Shown here: piece by piece, positions 32,525 to 44,244 of the stretch | Layout of the letters: every line of letters starts with the position of its first letter | How positions within the stretch are numbered: position 1 is the stretch's first letter | The notes under the pieces: generated by a model | The model's database searches: none | What the model was told of the DNA's origin: nothing | Seen by the model: the letters and a program-made list of their open reading frames with translations, nothing else | Source of the DNA: Daphnia pulex | Lineage: Eukaryota; Arthropoda; Branchiopoda; Diplostraca; Daphniidae | Length of the DNA stretch: 64,000 nucleotides | Assembly: GCF_021134715.1 (NCBI RefSeq) | Contig: NC_060026.1 | Span: 124,001-188,000 of the forward strand | Direction of reading: 5' to 3' | Program-made: the position numbers and the translations under genes

Positions 32525-32710
32525 CTTGAAGCCGGAGACTGGGAATTGACGCTCGACCGTCGCAGGTGCCCCGCATTCACACAGCAGAATAAATCCAGGT
32601 GGACGCCAAGACAATAAACGAGGGCGAGTACTGTAGGACATGCTCGTGAATCCATTCACATTCGGAGGAGGAAGATAGAGTTGGTCCAATATCCGTCCAA
32701 ACAGGTTGAC
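32525..32710 (-). pseudogene. Frame-damaged exon of a block-B gene, copy 1
   Basis: The minus strand has a clean donor CTTCAAG/GTAGGA. The homologue at the right edge (63832-63960) reads VLALVYCLGVHLDFFCCVNG then APGDVELEFPADFK in one frame. Here two extra bases (AATGCGGGG versus AATGGGG) split that frame in two. Function unknown. Confidence 0.4.
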
Positions 32711-33229
32711 CTTCAAAGTCCAAACAAAATTTGAAAAAGAAAGGAAAATGACTCGTTAAATGATGATGAAGGAAAACTGTGGGGAGATGACAAATAAATT
32801 TCTAAAAATCTATATTGTTCTACTGGTGGACAGTTCAGTCAAATCATTCAAGAAATCCATCTGACTTTTGGGTTAGAAATAAACTGAAGGGGAACTGAAT
32901 GCAACATTATGTACCAGTACAGGGTTGGACCCGCGCAAAGGTCAAGGAACCCGAACTCAGTGCTCATCAGCAAATGAGCTGTTCTCTATAGTCTGAGAAG
33001 ATCTGGCCACCAGCCACAAGTATAGCAAACAAATAATGAAATAGTACAACACCTTAAAACAATGACGTACCTATCGATCGCTCAGGCAGTAGTCCACTGC
33101 CGATGATAATACCAGCACAGGCAAAACTAAACGGTATCTCAAGAAAGACAAAAATAAATCATATAAAAATACGGTAGTACCCCAAAGAAACGAATTCCCT
33201 ATTTCAAGAAAAACAAAACGAAACTTTGG

Positions 33230-33480
33230 GTATGTAGAACTGACCTATTGGACACAATAGGCTGGGCAATGGTTGTTGACAGTTGATGATTCCGGAAGGG
33301 AGGCAGGGTTGCTACCGGCTTTTGATTCTGAGGCCGCGGAGAAGCGGAAAATAATGAATGAGATATTCAAAAAATGCAATCGTCCTCCTCTTGTCATACA
33401 TTGGTTATACAATCGCCACCATCGCCACCACATCCGCCAAGTCGACCGTCGACGTCACCACTAGAAATGATCCCGTGTAA
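33230..33480 (-). other. Coding-like exon region, copy 1 (family unknown)
   Basis: Homologous to 62520-62734, where a terminal exon reads AGDVDSQLLPDVNVQEED and stops. Here the same acceptor is followed by a diverged, expanded sequence (CACCATCGCC runs). Both strands have short open frames. I cannot assign a product. Confidence 0.28.
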
Positions 33481-33866
33481 AAGACAAACAAGAGCTGTGC
33501 ATGAAAATTCAAAATTGGCATTTCACACGATCGAATATTCGGCGAAACGACCAAAATGGCCCAGTGGGGTAGAACGATCAGAAAAGAAATAGAGAGTCTG
33601 TGCCATCAGAAAGAGATGAGATCCTCACAGTTGGACACATTCGGCTCAGATCTGATCGAATAACTCGAATCGATTGCAAAATGAAAATCAACGACTTTTC
33701 GCCAATTCAATAATTGCACAACTGTGAAAGAGAAAAAAGGGTTGGCATAACGAACATTGTGTTCTTGTTAAGAAAATAAATATGTCCAGAGCGTAGATTA
33801 AAGACCTCATAGCTGTAGCATGAATATACGTAAGAAAGAAAATAGATAACAAATGAAAGAGCAACT

Positions 33867-34510
33867 TACCCTACTATTGTTGGCCGTGTAGTGTAACTCG
33901 TGTTGACGCTTCCACTGCAACGACTCATTTGAAACGTCCTGCCCCACCGTTCTTCGCTTTTATCCGGAAATTAGAGGATCGTTCGTAACGCCTTCCCTTT
34001 ACTGGAAAAGAAAACTAAGAAAAAATAAAACATTTTGCAAAACTGATTCATGCCCTTATTTGGTGGAAAACAAAACCTGAATTTATTGCTAATGCAAGGT
34101 GTCACACAGAGGGCAAGGAAGTCGGTTCTTCTTACGTCGGCCAGTGAACTCTCAGGATTCCCCGCGTTGTCGAATTGCGACTTTTTTCGCTGTCGGATCT
34201 CAACCTTCACCGTGAGCTGAATGCAAATGACTCGCATGGTGGCTCTCGGCTGCACTTTAAATTCGGAGGTTGATTGGGTGTCGCCTTCGTGTTGTTGAAA
34301 TTTTCCGTTTGGTTCAAGTGGGAGTTTAGTTTTCATCTTTCTGTTGAAGGTCGTAGTGTTTACTTTTCAATTTTCGATCAATTATCACCAACATGTCTCG
34401 ATACCTTCGTTTTTTAATCCAATCCAAAAGATGGCAGCGTAATTGGCCGTGAATCGCCATTTGATTCCAGAAAGGGTATGACAGCAGCCAACTGAATGAA
34501 CAGAAAAACA
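33867..34510 (-). promoter_or_regulatory. Copied SPH promoter and 5' UTR exon, in block B copy 1
   Basis: Near-identical to 12740-13400. It includes the TATA-like CCGGATAAAAGCG (at about 33955), the non-coding exon with its GTAAGTTGC donor at 33866, and the octamer module at about 34214-34275. No SPH coding exon follows on the minus strand. Homology starts near 33775. Confidence 0.75.
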
Positions 34511-34963
34511 AATTATCAAATGGAAAATTTAACTATCAGCTATCTATGACAAACTATAAGAACATTGTGTTCTTGTTCGGTGCCAACCAATTCTATTTAT
34601 ACCTTTCTTTCTCACGAATCCATCACCAAACATGGTAGCTCACTTTGACACTAGGTCCAGGTCATGAGTCAGTTCACCGGAATTCAACAGGGATTTCATA
34701 GGCCGCAAAATGTGGGCTGCCAGTTTCGAGGCGGAAGTCGATCCCGATTGAAGCGCGGGCGTCAGTTGAGAGGCAACGGTGCTGTTTTGTTTTTGATGGA
34801 ATCTGTAGAAAAAAAAAAACAATGTTTAATTGCAATAAAAGATTAGACCATGATGGTGGATGCCTATCTACAGACTTAAAATATTGCAAAACCCTACAAA
34901 AGTTGGACAGAGCTACAGCACAATAATAGTACTGTACAAGTTTTGAAAATTGCCAGAACAAGC

Positions 34964-35257
34964 TCACGTCTGAAGCATGTTGCAAATGAAAGCTATGCAA
35001 GTCATGCCAGTTGTAAGCAGCAAATCAATCAGAAAGCAGTAGCAGCCTCCAAAACCTATTGATGAATCCGAGACTGCTGCCGTCTGATACCAGCAAAAGT
35101 AAAACTTGCAAATCTTGTTGTTGATGTTGATCGAGTCTGCACACCAAGGGAAAGAAACACAAAAGTTGACAAAGTTGCCAATAAAGTAAGGAGAAAATGT
35201 CAAGTAAGAGAAAAGGCATCCTACAAAAGATGTGCTTGTCCATATATTGCTGTGCAC
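34964..35257 (-). other. Hydrophobic coding-like segment, copy 1
   Basis: The minus strand encodes a Cys/Phe-rich, membrane-like sequence (GCLFSYLTFSPYFIGNFVNF) kept open in the copy at 48119-48421. A second overlapping frame is also open in both. A multipass membrane protein exon is possible; start and splicing unresolved. At 35370-35455 a further ATG (MAAREMKLVSCLW) with a GTCAGT donor could be the first exon. Confidence 0.3.
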
Positions 35258-35822
35258 AAATTCATCAAAAGTATGGATCAGTTACTCTCATCAATTGTTA
35301 TTATTTTGTGAACTATTTACCTTCTAAACAACTTCAAGTGCCTTGTGTTAACTATTAAGTAATTCTATTCTATCAAGAAAAGACACGAGACACATGACGA
35401 AACGAGAACTGACCAGAGACAGCTGACGAGTTTCATTTCCCGTGCGGCCATTAGCGCCGTTGCCAGATGAAATTTTATTCCCACTCCGCCACTCGGCTGC
35501 TCATCTTCCCGCCCAAATTCAAAACAAAAATCAATGCAGGCAATCCGTAAAAACGACGAAAAGGCAAACGAATAAGCCAAATAAACATCTCATTAGATAG
35601 AAAAAGATAAAAGAATAAATCTATGAGAACATAAATAGCTGAACATTGCATTGACTGCATGATAGGTTTTTTGGTTTATCTTTAAAACATGCCATTATCG
35701 GCTCACTCATTAGTGATGCTAAAAGCACACGTCGATTAAAAAAATACACACAATTTGCATTTTGAAGTTTAAACAATTTCAAATTTTGGCGGTTAAATTA
35801 ATGAAAGGAGGAGAGACTGTAC

Positions 35823-36236
35823 CTGAAAGTGTCGTCGACGATGCAACTCCCGAGTCCGCCTCTGTGGGTTCTTCTGAATATTCTCATCCGAATTGGCGGA
35901 TGATTTTTTCTGGAAAGTCAACGTCGTCTGCTGACCGGAACTGGTAACTTTGACGCTCGTCCTCCGCTTGGTCCGCACGCTGACTTCCGGCGTTGAAACG
36001 GCAACAATATTCGGCTGCTGTTGGACTGATGTAACAGCTTGAGGCTGAGCGACAACTACGGGTTGAGCCAAGAAAACTTCAGTTGTTCTTCCGGCTGGAT
36101 TGGCGGCTGAACTAACGGCTGGATTGGCGGATGGATTGGTGCCTGGAATACTGGTGATTCGTTGACGACGGGTGCTGTTTCCTCTTCTTTCGGTTTTGTC
36201 GTTTCTTCCGCTTTTTCTTCCGGCCGGATGGATTTC
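35823..36236 (-). pseudogene. Pro/Gln-rich exon, copy 1, frameshifted
   Basis: Internal exon on the minus strand (acceptor CTACCTAG at 36237, donor GTACAG at 35822). It encodes an EEKAEETTKPKEEE stretch, then a PIHPPIQP repeat, then TPEVSVRTKRRTSVKV. About one base is missing near 36081-36090 relative to copy 2, so the first part runs into a stop at 36056 while the second part stays open to the donor. Confidence 0.5.
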
Positions 36237-36270
36237 CTAGGTAGATTAAGATTTGATCGCACCAATTGTT

Positions 36271-36342
36271 ATCAGCAGTGGCCCAGTTGTCACTCTCCCG
36301 ACGCCAGGTGCCTGGACCATAATTGGAATCAACAGCTACCAC
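36271..36342 (+). pseudogene. SPH exon relic heading repeat R, copy 2
   Basis: The plus strand reads SSGPVVTLPTPGAWTIIGIN then SYH. It is immediately adjacent to the Pro/Gln-rich exon on the other strand. The long minus frame across it (MAWLVVAVDS...) is its antisense shadow. Confidence 0.62.
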
Positions 36343-38086
36343 CAGCCAAGCCACGAGCTACACCATAAGCGTCTGATTCTAAACAATTAGGATAAAATCA
36401 AATTACAATTAAAATGAGTTCTTTAAATTTAAAAAAAACAAACAAAACAAATTTAATTTCGAGAGTTCTTGCAACTTGTCGCCTTTTTATTCGATCGTTA
36501 AATCGGTTAAATCTTTATTGAATTTGATTTGATCATTTCGAGCGTGATCGCGAAACCTGATAAACGAAAGACAAAAACTAGGCAAGTTTAAATTAATAAT
36601 TAAACTTCAATTAAACTAAACTAACACAGTTGACAGAAGAGAAACAGAAAAAAGTTTCAATATTATTTAAATATCAAGGAGAGAGAGCACATCCGTCGCT
36701 GTGTGTGTGTACTACTTGTTAATACAAACTATAACATAATTAGTATAACAATTTTAACAATGGAGTTGAGTGGACACACTGGAGTCGCTACTTCCCCAGC
36801 CAAACCAGGATACACGGATCTGAATCTAGCACAAATAACCCCTCACATACACGCAGTTCACAAGTTGTTGTCCACATGATACACCGGGCGGTGTATGACA
36901 TGGACAACATTGTTGGATTCCAGCGGAAACAATGCGCATATGATCACTGAAGGATATCCGACTAGCCCGTACAGAGCGCAGCACCAACCTATATGCAACA
37001 CATTCTCATTCAACACGACGGAGCAAGGCAATTAACCCAATGACTGCGCAAACAAGGGCACTTTGCACTGTCAGAACAGCACCAGTTTCCCATCATTCCA
37101 CATTTCATTTGCCTTTTGCGCCGACTGAGGAATATTGGACCGATCCCAATATCGACGAAAACCGTCCCCCAGCCAACCCTCCCGAGTTCCCTCTCCAGCA
37201 GCAAGTCACGGGGTCCATGTGACGCCACAGTGGCGCCAGAGCGGATGTATGACCAACCAACAATACTCACCAGGGGGTTCGAACCCTGGTCTCCAGGTGC
37301 ACCACTGCACCTATTCCTAAATGACGCCCTATCCCATACACCCACTCGTCCCCTTTGTAATATTGTAAAAAGAAAATGTTTTAAGTTTTAAATTTCAGTG
37401 GATGATGACCTAACAAAATAGAATCCCGCTATCTTGTTGTATCGATGATTTATGGATAGGCCTACGGGTAAAACTTTAACACACGTCGTGTAAAAAATGC
37501 GATTAATCTATCAATTTAAAAAGATGCAACCAAAAAGTTCAAACTGTACTGGTAATAGTCGATGACCGCCGACCCGAATCCTGTTCCAGGCAGTTTGTGC
37601 AACCAAGACTTTTTCTTTCCCTACTCTTTATTGAATTTCAATTAAAATTCTTTCAGTTTTTCCCTTGAATTCCATTTGTTTGCCCATTGCGTATTTTATT
37701 CTGCTGTTAAAATTTTGATGGTCCCATTTCGGCATTTTAAAAAATTACTCCGCCATTAGATGGCCGCTCGACCCAGATAAATGTTAGTGATTTTTTGTAA
37801 TTTATGAAGTGGCAATTAATAAAATTACAAAAGGTAGCTAGATTTAAAGTAACTAATCACAGCAGTCAAAGAATTTTTCCCGGGGCGAGACGAAAATAAC
37901 AACAACACACTCCACTTACTTGTGTCTGAGTAATTCAAGCAAAGACAATGACTTTACGAGTGTTTCTAATCGTGGATAGTACTTCCGAGTCACCGAGTGC
38001 AGTAAATATCGAATCTGCACTAAGAAAAATTAAAAAAAAAGCAAAAGAAATGTTAGACGAATAAACAAACTTCTGGCACCCCAATT
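36343..38086 (+). repeat. Repeat family R, copy 2
   Basis: Aligned with R1 at an offset of about 9966 bp for 27.0-28.1 kb. Its right end (GGCACCCCAA) is where R1 and R2 diverge: R1 continues into block B, R2 into unique sequence. Confidence 0.6.
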
Positions 38087-38138
38087 CTAAAAAATAACGT
38101 TATCAATAAACGCGAATAAATAAGATGGAATCTCTTAC

Positions 38139-38498
38139 TTTAATAACTTGGTTGTTGCATTGAGGAACAATAGCGCGTCCAGGCTGGTGAAATAAAAAGA
38201 GCACATGTAAGTTAACAAACCACTTGAACTTTTGACCATTTGAAGCTTTGAATATAAATACTTACATTGATTTTAGGGGAATTTGACGACTGATGAAAAT
38301 CAGATGGACGGATGACATTTTGAAAATGGGAGATGTTGTTATTCGCCGATTTCCTGGATGCATGGAACGATTGAAAAACTGCACAAATTAACAACAAAAT
38401 AATTTTTCCGTCATGGCTGTTTGTTAAAACAACCTTACCTGATTATTCCTCTCCGTTGGTGCATCTTGCATTTGATCATAGTGTCCTGGATTGGCCAT
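38139..38498 (-). CDS. 5' exons of an unknown gene, truncated by repeat R2
   Basis: Three exons with GT-AG borders (minus): 38439-38498 (MANPGHYDQMQDAPTERNNQ), 38266-38378 and 38139-38183. Phases are compatible for reading exon 2 as FFNRSMHPGNRRITTS and exon 3 as ILDALLFLNATTKLL, but another frame of exon 2 (FHASRKSANNNISHF) is also open. After the last donor only about 50 bp remain before the R2 junction, so the 3' end seems lost. No domain recognised. Confidence 0.35.
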
Positions 38499-38499
38499 G

Positions 38500-40250
38500 T
38501 CAACTTTCTGCTTTACTCGTAATGTCACTGTAACGTAAAGTTAGTCGAATCAACACGCGAATAAATATACGGGACATACGAATTGAATTCAAGCAGGAGT
38601 TGAGTCTAGTGTTGGCAGTGTCTCTTGAACATTTACTGATTGCAACGCCTTTTCTACGACCTCCATTTTATTAGATTTTGTTGTTTACTTGCTTGCTGTT
38701 TTAGCGGGGTGAGAAATAGAAATGAATTTCTCGAATTTCTGAAAGAGAAGTTTTTGCTTTTGAAAGATAGCTTTAGTTTTATGTACCTGGTTTTTCCTGC
38801 AAGAAATCAGTCGAACTTATTGTGTCCAAGTCCATGGACTGCAAGTAAAATGTCTTAACTGTTAAAAGGTTGTTGGAATTGCAATACAAAATTCATCATG
38901 TTGGCAATTTTTTTATGGAAAGTAGTTGTGGGGACCCACAGCTTTACGCTTCTCGAATTATCCCTGTTCAGAAAAAACATTAACCAAAACAAACACAATC
39001 ACAATTAAATAAAATTACAGTACCTCAGCAAATTGAGCCTTCAGTTTCACTACCTGGTTATTCTTGCCTTTGCAAAGAAGACTGGTTTTCCTTCATGAGC
39101 AAAATTCTGGGTTCCTGCTTGTTCATTACTTAAAATTTGTGCACCTGTCGTGAAAAAACAATACTACTAGCTGGTTGAATAAATGTATAATCTTGAAGTG
39201 TTTGTCAATATACTTTTTCTTCACAGCTGTCGTGGCCTCTGACTCAAGAGAGCCAAATCTTCAATTTGATTCATGATTTTATACAAAAAAAGGAGCAGTC
39301 TGCATTTCAATAGATACAAAATGCCATTTATGAATGCCAAAATGAAGCTTAAACTGCAAATGGAGTAAGAGGATTCAAAGTTCGAGCATAACTGGAAAGT
39401 CATCTTCTGTCTTGAGCAAAGTGAACTCTTTATGCAGTAAATAAAAACAACCTGCAATGCATGGTAAATAAAGACACATTAAACAAATTCACCGATTCAG
39501 ATAGTAAGGTTTCTTCTTACAATAGGTGGCAAACAGAAGCATGACAGATAAATACTAGTTTTCAAGTTCAGTTGCAATGTCCACATTTGGTTTTTCTTAC
39601 GTAGACGTGAATTGTTGATTAGAGTAACAATCAGAGAATTATTTCAATTTTAAATCCGAGATTCAGAACTACAAACTGCTTTGTGCTCAAACCTCAAACC
39701 ATTTCTTTTCTCAAATTTACACACTCACTAAAAACACTAACTAACAGCTGATTCAATGAAAGCTTTTCCTATTGGACGACGCGCATGGCGCCCCATCACG
39801 TGACGGAAAAATAAATAGATTCGTTGATTTTAAGTTTTTAACCCTTCAGTGACGTTATAATCAATATTTCTTCAATATTAAAAAAGCACTCAATACTTTA
39901 TACACCAAAATATTGTTTTTCACAAAAAAAGAAAATACCATTACGATGTGAAAATAGAAAAAAAAGGTTTAAACCTTGAACGCTAGGTGGCTTCAAGTTT
40001 GATGAATTGAGGAAACATTTTTAATTGAACTGAAAATTAAATTGAAATGAATAAACTGAATTGAGAAAAAACCGCGAGGATGAGAAATAGAGCAAGCAAT
40101 GTCTTTCCATAAACCCTTACGCATCGAGTGGTTATTGAGCACCAACAGCTCATAAGCACCGTATTATCCCATTAAAATTAAAGAAAAGCCTTCCACTTTG
40201 AATTTTACCTCACCCTCTCTTCGTTTCGTCTAAATGACCCATTCAATGAG
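38500..40250. other. Unique spacer without a supported gene
   Basis: AT-rich; only short ORFs. Not repeated elsewhere in the window as far as I can see. Confidence 0.4.
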
Positions 40251-40255
40251 CCCCC

Positions 40256-41004
40256 TCATTTTCCAATCATTTTGGTGAAATTCACGACAGTAGAGGTGAG
40301 CAAGGACTGACTGGGCAATTTACCAGAGACTGAGGAGAAGAAGAAAATGTTGCCAGTCACTCGTCCATCTGTTGCGATTCCCTCCTTACGAACAAGCGGC
40401 ACTTTATTGGCTTCCGTTTCATTTTTGATCTGTTCTATGAAGAAGGAAAAACAATTGATTGATGTATAAATAGTTAAATCGCACCACACCTAGCCCAGCC
40501 TACATAATACATACGTATTGTATTGAGTGTGTAGGGTGCGATGAGCTTATTTCAAACCACGCCCCATTACCAATGCCCCACAAACAAAAACAAGCAAAGC
40601 CGCCATAGTCTTGTGCTTTCTGTGTCTACAAGATTCAGACCCAGCAAATTTTTCACGGTTCTCTATTCAAGCAAATTCTAGGGCTTTAAATTTCAATCGT
40701 AGAATCAAAAGGATCGAAAAATTGACATCCGCAAATTCAACAGGCGCCTCGCAAACGAACTGAACCTCAATTGAAATGACTGGCAACGCGACTACTTCCG
40801 CATGAGGAAATTCAAAATCGTTCCAACACATGCAGGGGAAAATCAAAAAGTAAATTCCACGTACCAGTATGATAATGCGCTGCTGGTGTCTCTGCATTCG
40901 AATTCGACGGGTTGTCGGTCACTCCAAATGATAAGTGAAGGTGGTTGTTCTGTCCATTGGCCGTCGACATCGCCATTCACGCACCCAGGTAAAACACCAC
41001 TAAA
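40256..41004 (-). CDS. Candidate multi-exon gene of unknown family
   Basis: The exon at 40865-41004 (minus, AG/GTACGT borders) reads GCVNGDVDGQWTEQPPSLII then WSDRQPVEFECRD, strongly protein-like with paired Cys. Downstream, 40667-40800 (VVALPVISIEVQFVCEAPVE) and 40256-40440 (EANKVPLVRKEGIATDGRVT, ending MIGK and stop) are also open after plausible acceptors. The phase of each join is not established. The CVNG motif resembles the exon at 63832-63960 and may mark a local family. Confidence 0.35.
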
Positions 41005-41604
41005 CTGAAAATGGGGTTACAAAAAAAATATGATTTAGTCAAGTAGTTGTGCTAATTGAAAACATTGTTCCAAAGTGAAATGAAAACACCAACCATTCAC
41101 AGACGGACTCGACGAGTACCAAATCCTATTAGACGACGACGAGAAGTGGCACTTTCAACAACACATTTGAACTGGATAACAGAGCACTATGACATCTCCA
41201 CAACTGGCACTAGATTGTCACGATATCTCCTTGGATCGTCTGTTCACTTTTCAAGAGTCGAATGGTTGCGTCCAGGTCGCCCAAATGCGACGAGTAAACT
41301 CAAGGGCGAAAGAAGAGATTGAAATGTTGGGACGAGCCAGGCCTCGATTGAATCAAAAGATGATTCGATTGGAATTGAACCTGCAAAATAAATAGAAAAC
41401 ATCAGTCATGAAAAACGCAGAAGAAAGCCAAATTTCGGCATCAACAACTGAATCTATGATCATTCATTCAAGATGCACTTGTTTTTAATCGACTGACTGC
41501 AACCCTCAAGTCAGACCACTTGACCAGCCAAAGCCGCTATACTGTTCATTGTTCAAGTAGTAAAGTTTGTGTTGCACGACAGTGTAAAAAGTTGTAATTA
41601 AAGT

Positions 41605-41755
41605 TCAAGCCAACCGTGCACAACCATTTTGATAGATTACTTCAATACTTAACAGATCAAGTACATACCACGAAAGGGAGTATCCAAACTGTGAGACTGC
41701 AAGTATGCAAAGCTTCCCATTTGTAATTAGACAGTCAGCATCACAATCAACACCT
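41605..41755 (-). other. Coding-like last exon, copy 2
   Basis: Counterpart of 28464-28617. Reads GVDCDADCLITNGKLCILAV and SQFGYSLSWYV to a TGA at 41605. The open frame persists despite several substitutions, mildly favouring a real exon. Confidence 0.3.
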
Positions 41756-42978
41756 GTTTGGATGGGAAAAAGAAAAGACATTAAAACACAAAAATAGTCG
41801 AAAGACTGATGAAAAAATGCCAGCATGACTATAGTGGTCACATCATACTCCAGCATAGATCAAAAAGACAAAACCAAAGGTGACAACACCTGATTTGGAT
41901 CGATTGATTCTTTCTTCTACATAGAGGCCCTTCTTTTTCTAAAACTAGTTTCATCACAGAGTCGATTTAAACTGCAGCATCAACACTTTTGCAGATAAAG
42001 TTGGGTGTGGACTGTAGAGACACTTGACGTTGACGGTCAGACATTTTGTTTTCGACTAGGCGCTGCTGCCAGATAAATGTTTTCAACTTGCAAACGGCCG
42101 ACTATTTAAAAAAAGAGTTACTTGAAAAGAGGACTTTAGCAGAGCTATAGAATATTCTATAGCTCAGACTTTAGAAAGAAGATGATCACGAGTCACGAAC
42201 AAACTAGTTTTGTAATTGAGGAAGAGAAAGAGAAGAAAAGACAAAATTAGGTAATGTGCCAATTGGCTAGTCGACATAAACGTAACTCACGAACACGCCG
42301 AACAATAATTCGAAACAACACCTGCAATCGGTTTCAGCTGGATTTCAGCGGAGAGATGTGCAATTCTTTAGTGTTTTTGTTTCGACTCAATCCAGCCCAT
42401 TTATTAATGAACCCGACAGACGATTTACAGCCCAGCTGACGAGCTCTGACTGTTTTGCGTTTGCCTCTGTCGAGTCGCCGGGAAAACAAAAAATAAAAGC
42501 AACAATAAGCAATGCAAGATGAATACACAAAAACGTTTAAACGGGGGCGTCAAAGCTCTACCAAAGCTCTAATGTGTCGTTAAATTACTATTACCGATTA
42601 TGGCCGCTGTGCGACGATGGCGTCGATCAAAAATGATCAAAAATCGGATCGACCAATGGGAAGGCGCGGAGAGTCCGATCGCCAGCGTGAGACTTGATTA
42701 ACTCGTTTAATACAATGTTAAACATAATCAATCTCGTGTAAATTGATTGAAATATGTGGGCATAAATGTGTTGACGCCATTCAATCATTGTTAAAACATT
42801 TTCCTCCAACGGGAAAATGTCTACATGGAATGAAATGGTCCGTTTGACACTTGCAGCTAAAACAAACGGGTCGCTAGTTGATATAAGCAGCACAATCATC
42901 GCAACATGTATTACGTCTATCAAAGAGCTATATTCGCTAAATTCTATTCGCTATAGCTATATTCGAGAATTCCAAAAA

Positions 42979-44016
42979 ATGGGCAAAACTAAGAAACTTC
43001 CACCGGCTCAGTCCGCTACTCCCAGCAAAGTTGCCCAGAAGAATGTTTTTAAGCAGCCAAAACAGCCAAAACAGCCTAATCGCATTACAGTACCTAAACC
43101 TAAACCAAATCGTCTACTGGTGAACATAATCAAAAATCCGTACTTTCCCCTCTTGCCTGCACTCAAGATAAAGACCATGAAGACGGCGTTCGTTCAATTT
43201 CATCTCCTGCACCTGTCTCTGTTGGGGTGGCACGCGTTTTTATGCACCAAAGGGAAAGCGAATCAAACAGCCCAAAACATTGATTCGCAAGTACTTTTGC
43301 GAGAGATCAAAGATGAGAACGTGAAAGACCCGATCGGATTTCTGCCCACTGCGATGTCTGATGCTGACATACAAAAAGTCATCAACATCAGAAATAACAC
43401 TGCGCACCTGGATCTAAATTCCATTGACAAGACGGCGATGACAGATCTACCGGCACTCGTCCTTTTGAATCTCAGCATCAACCAACCTGCTGTAGCAACC
43501 GAAATCCAGAGGATTATCAACGAAATGTCGGCCGGGAACCTCGACGGTCTGGTGACCTTCTCCTTCGCATTTACGCCAGGGTTTAGTTTCGAAAAGGCAT
43601 TTGGCTTATCACAAATTGTATACGGGGTTATACTGGAGTACCTCGCAGATGCGCTTATGACTCTGTTGTTGTCGAAACTAAATCTGGCCAACATCACTTT
43701 TGATGTTTTTGCCAACCTAAAGTACATAATGGACCAGGTCAACACCAACCAGGACTACCTCGCCCCTGGGGGCGGCACCAGAGGCGACGCCCAACTCCTC
43801 GCGATCGTTTTTGACACTAGAAATGATAATGCACATGATGCATTCGTTCGTTCAACTACTGATTGGCATCTGCAGTTAGATTCCGTTCACGACATCCTGA
43901 ACGTAATAAACCATCAAGCAGAAGCAGTAGAGGTCAAGAATATTATTGATCGTCTCGTCGAATTAGAAGCCGAAGGAGCTACCGTGACTCAAGAAGATTT
44001 CACGTTTTTTGAGTAG
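42979..44016 (+). CDS. Intronless tandem-HEPN-like protein, copy 2, 345 aa
   Basis: Same length as the copy at 29836 and about ten residue changes (for example PAAQD to QTAQN, WKLQ to WHLQ, VKKII to VKNII). Both Rx4H motifs (R138-H143, R281-H286) are intact. The frame is open for 54 codons further upstream to an ATG at 42817. Copy 1 has a stop in that region and the added sequence looks like 5' UTR, so I keep the MGKTKK start. Retention of two full-length copies inside an otherwise decaying duplicated block suggests the protein is functional. HEPN assignment as for copy 1. Confidence 0.7.
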   Translation: MGKTKKLPPAQSATPSKVAQKNVFKQPKQPKQPNRITVPKPKPNRLLVNIIKNPYFPLLPALKIKTMKTAFVQFHLLHLSLLGWHAFLCTKGKANQTAQNIDSQVLLREIKDENVKDPIGFLPTAMSDADIQKVINIRNNTAHLDLNSIDKTAMTDLPALVLLNLSINQPAVATEIQRIINEMSAGNLDGLVTFSFAFTPGFSFEKAFGLSQIVYGVILEYLADALMTLLLSKLNLANITFDVFANLKYIMDQVNTNQDYLAPGGGTRGDAQLLAIVFDTRNDNAHDAFVRSTTDWHLQLDSVHDILNVINHQAEAVEVKNIIDRLVELEAEGATVTQEDFTFFE

Positions 44017-44177
44017 AGGATTCAAGGCGTTAGAAAACCTATTTTGACGTAAGGAGAGTGTCCCCTGGCTGAGTATGGATATGGTTATGTTCCGACCAGC
44101 TGGGGGGCTCGCATCTTGTCAAAATAGTGTTCGTCATCATTCTTATGCCGACAGAAGATACAGGAGAGATTTCTTAA

Positions 44178-44244
44178 CTTTGAGCGGGATAGTGGTCCAA
44201 CTGGACCATAATTATACGTCCAGGATCACTGTCTTCGCTCAAAG
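44178..44244 (+). other. Large stem-loop downstream of HEPN-like gene, copy 2
   Basis: Arms at 44178-44194 and 44227-44244. The change GGGATAGTG against CACTGTC keeps pairing as G-U in RNA. The inner GTCCAACTGGAC palindrome is unchanged. Confidence 0.5.

Larger units (their letters stand above)
28116..36650. repeat. Segmental duplication block B, copy 1
   Basis: About 8.5 kb in direct orientation, matched nearly base for base by 41256-49795 (offset about 13.1 kb) with small indels throughout. It contains the HEPN-like gene, a copied SPH promoter and several coding-like exons. Confidence 0.8.

Noticed and set aside
36112-36354. Minus-strand frame starting MAWLVVAVDS (also 49298-49501)
   Set aside because: Its beginning is the antisense of the SPH exon relic. 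Only the part after the acceptor at about 36237/49384 looks like a real exon.
42817-42978. 54-codon N-terminal extension of HEPN-like copy 2
   Set aside because: Copy 1 lacks the ATG and has a stop in the same DNA. The extension matches 5' flanking sequence, so it was not included in the CDS.
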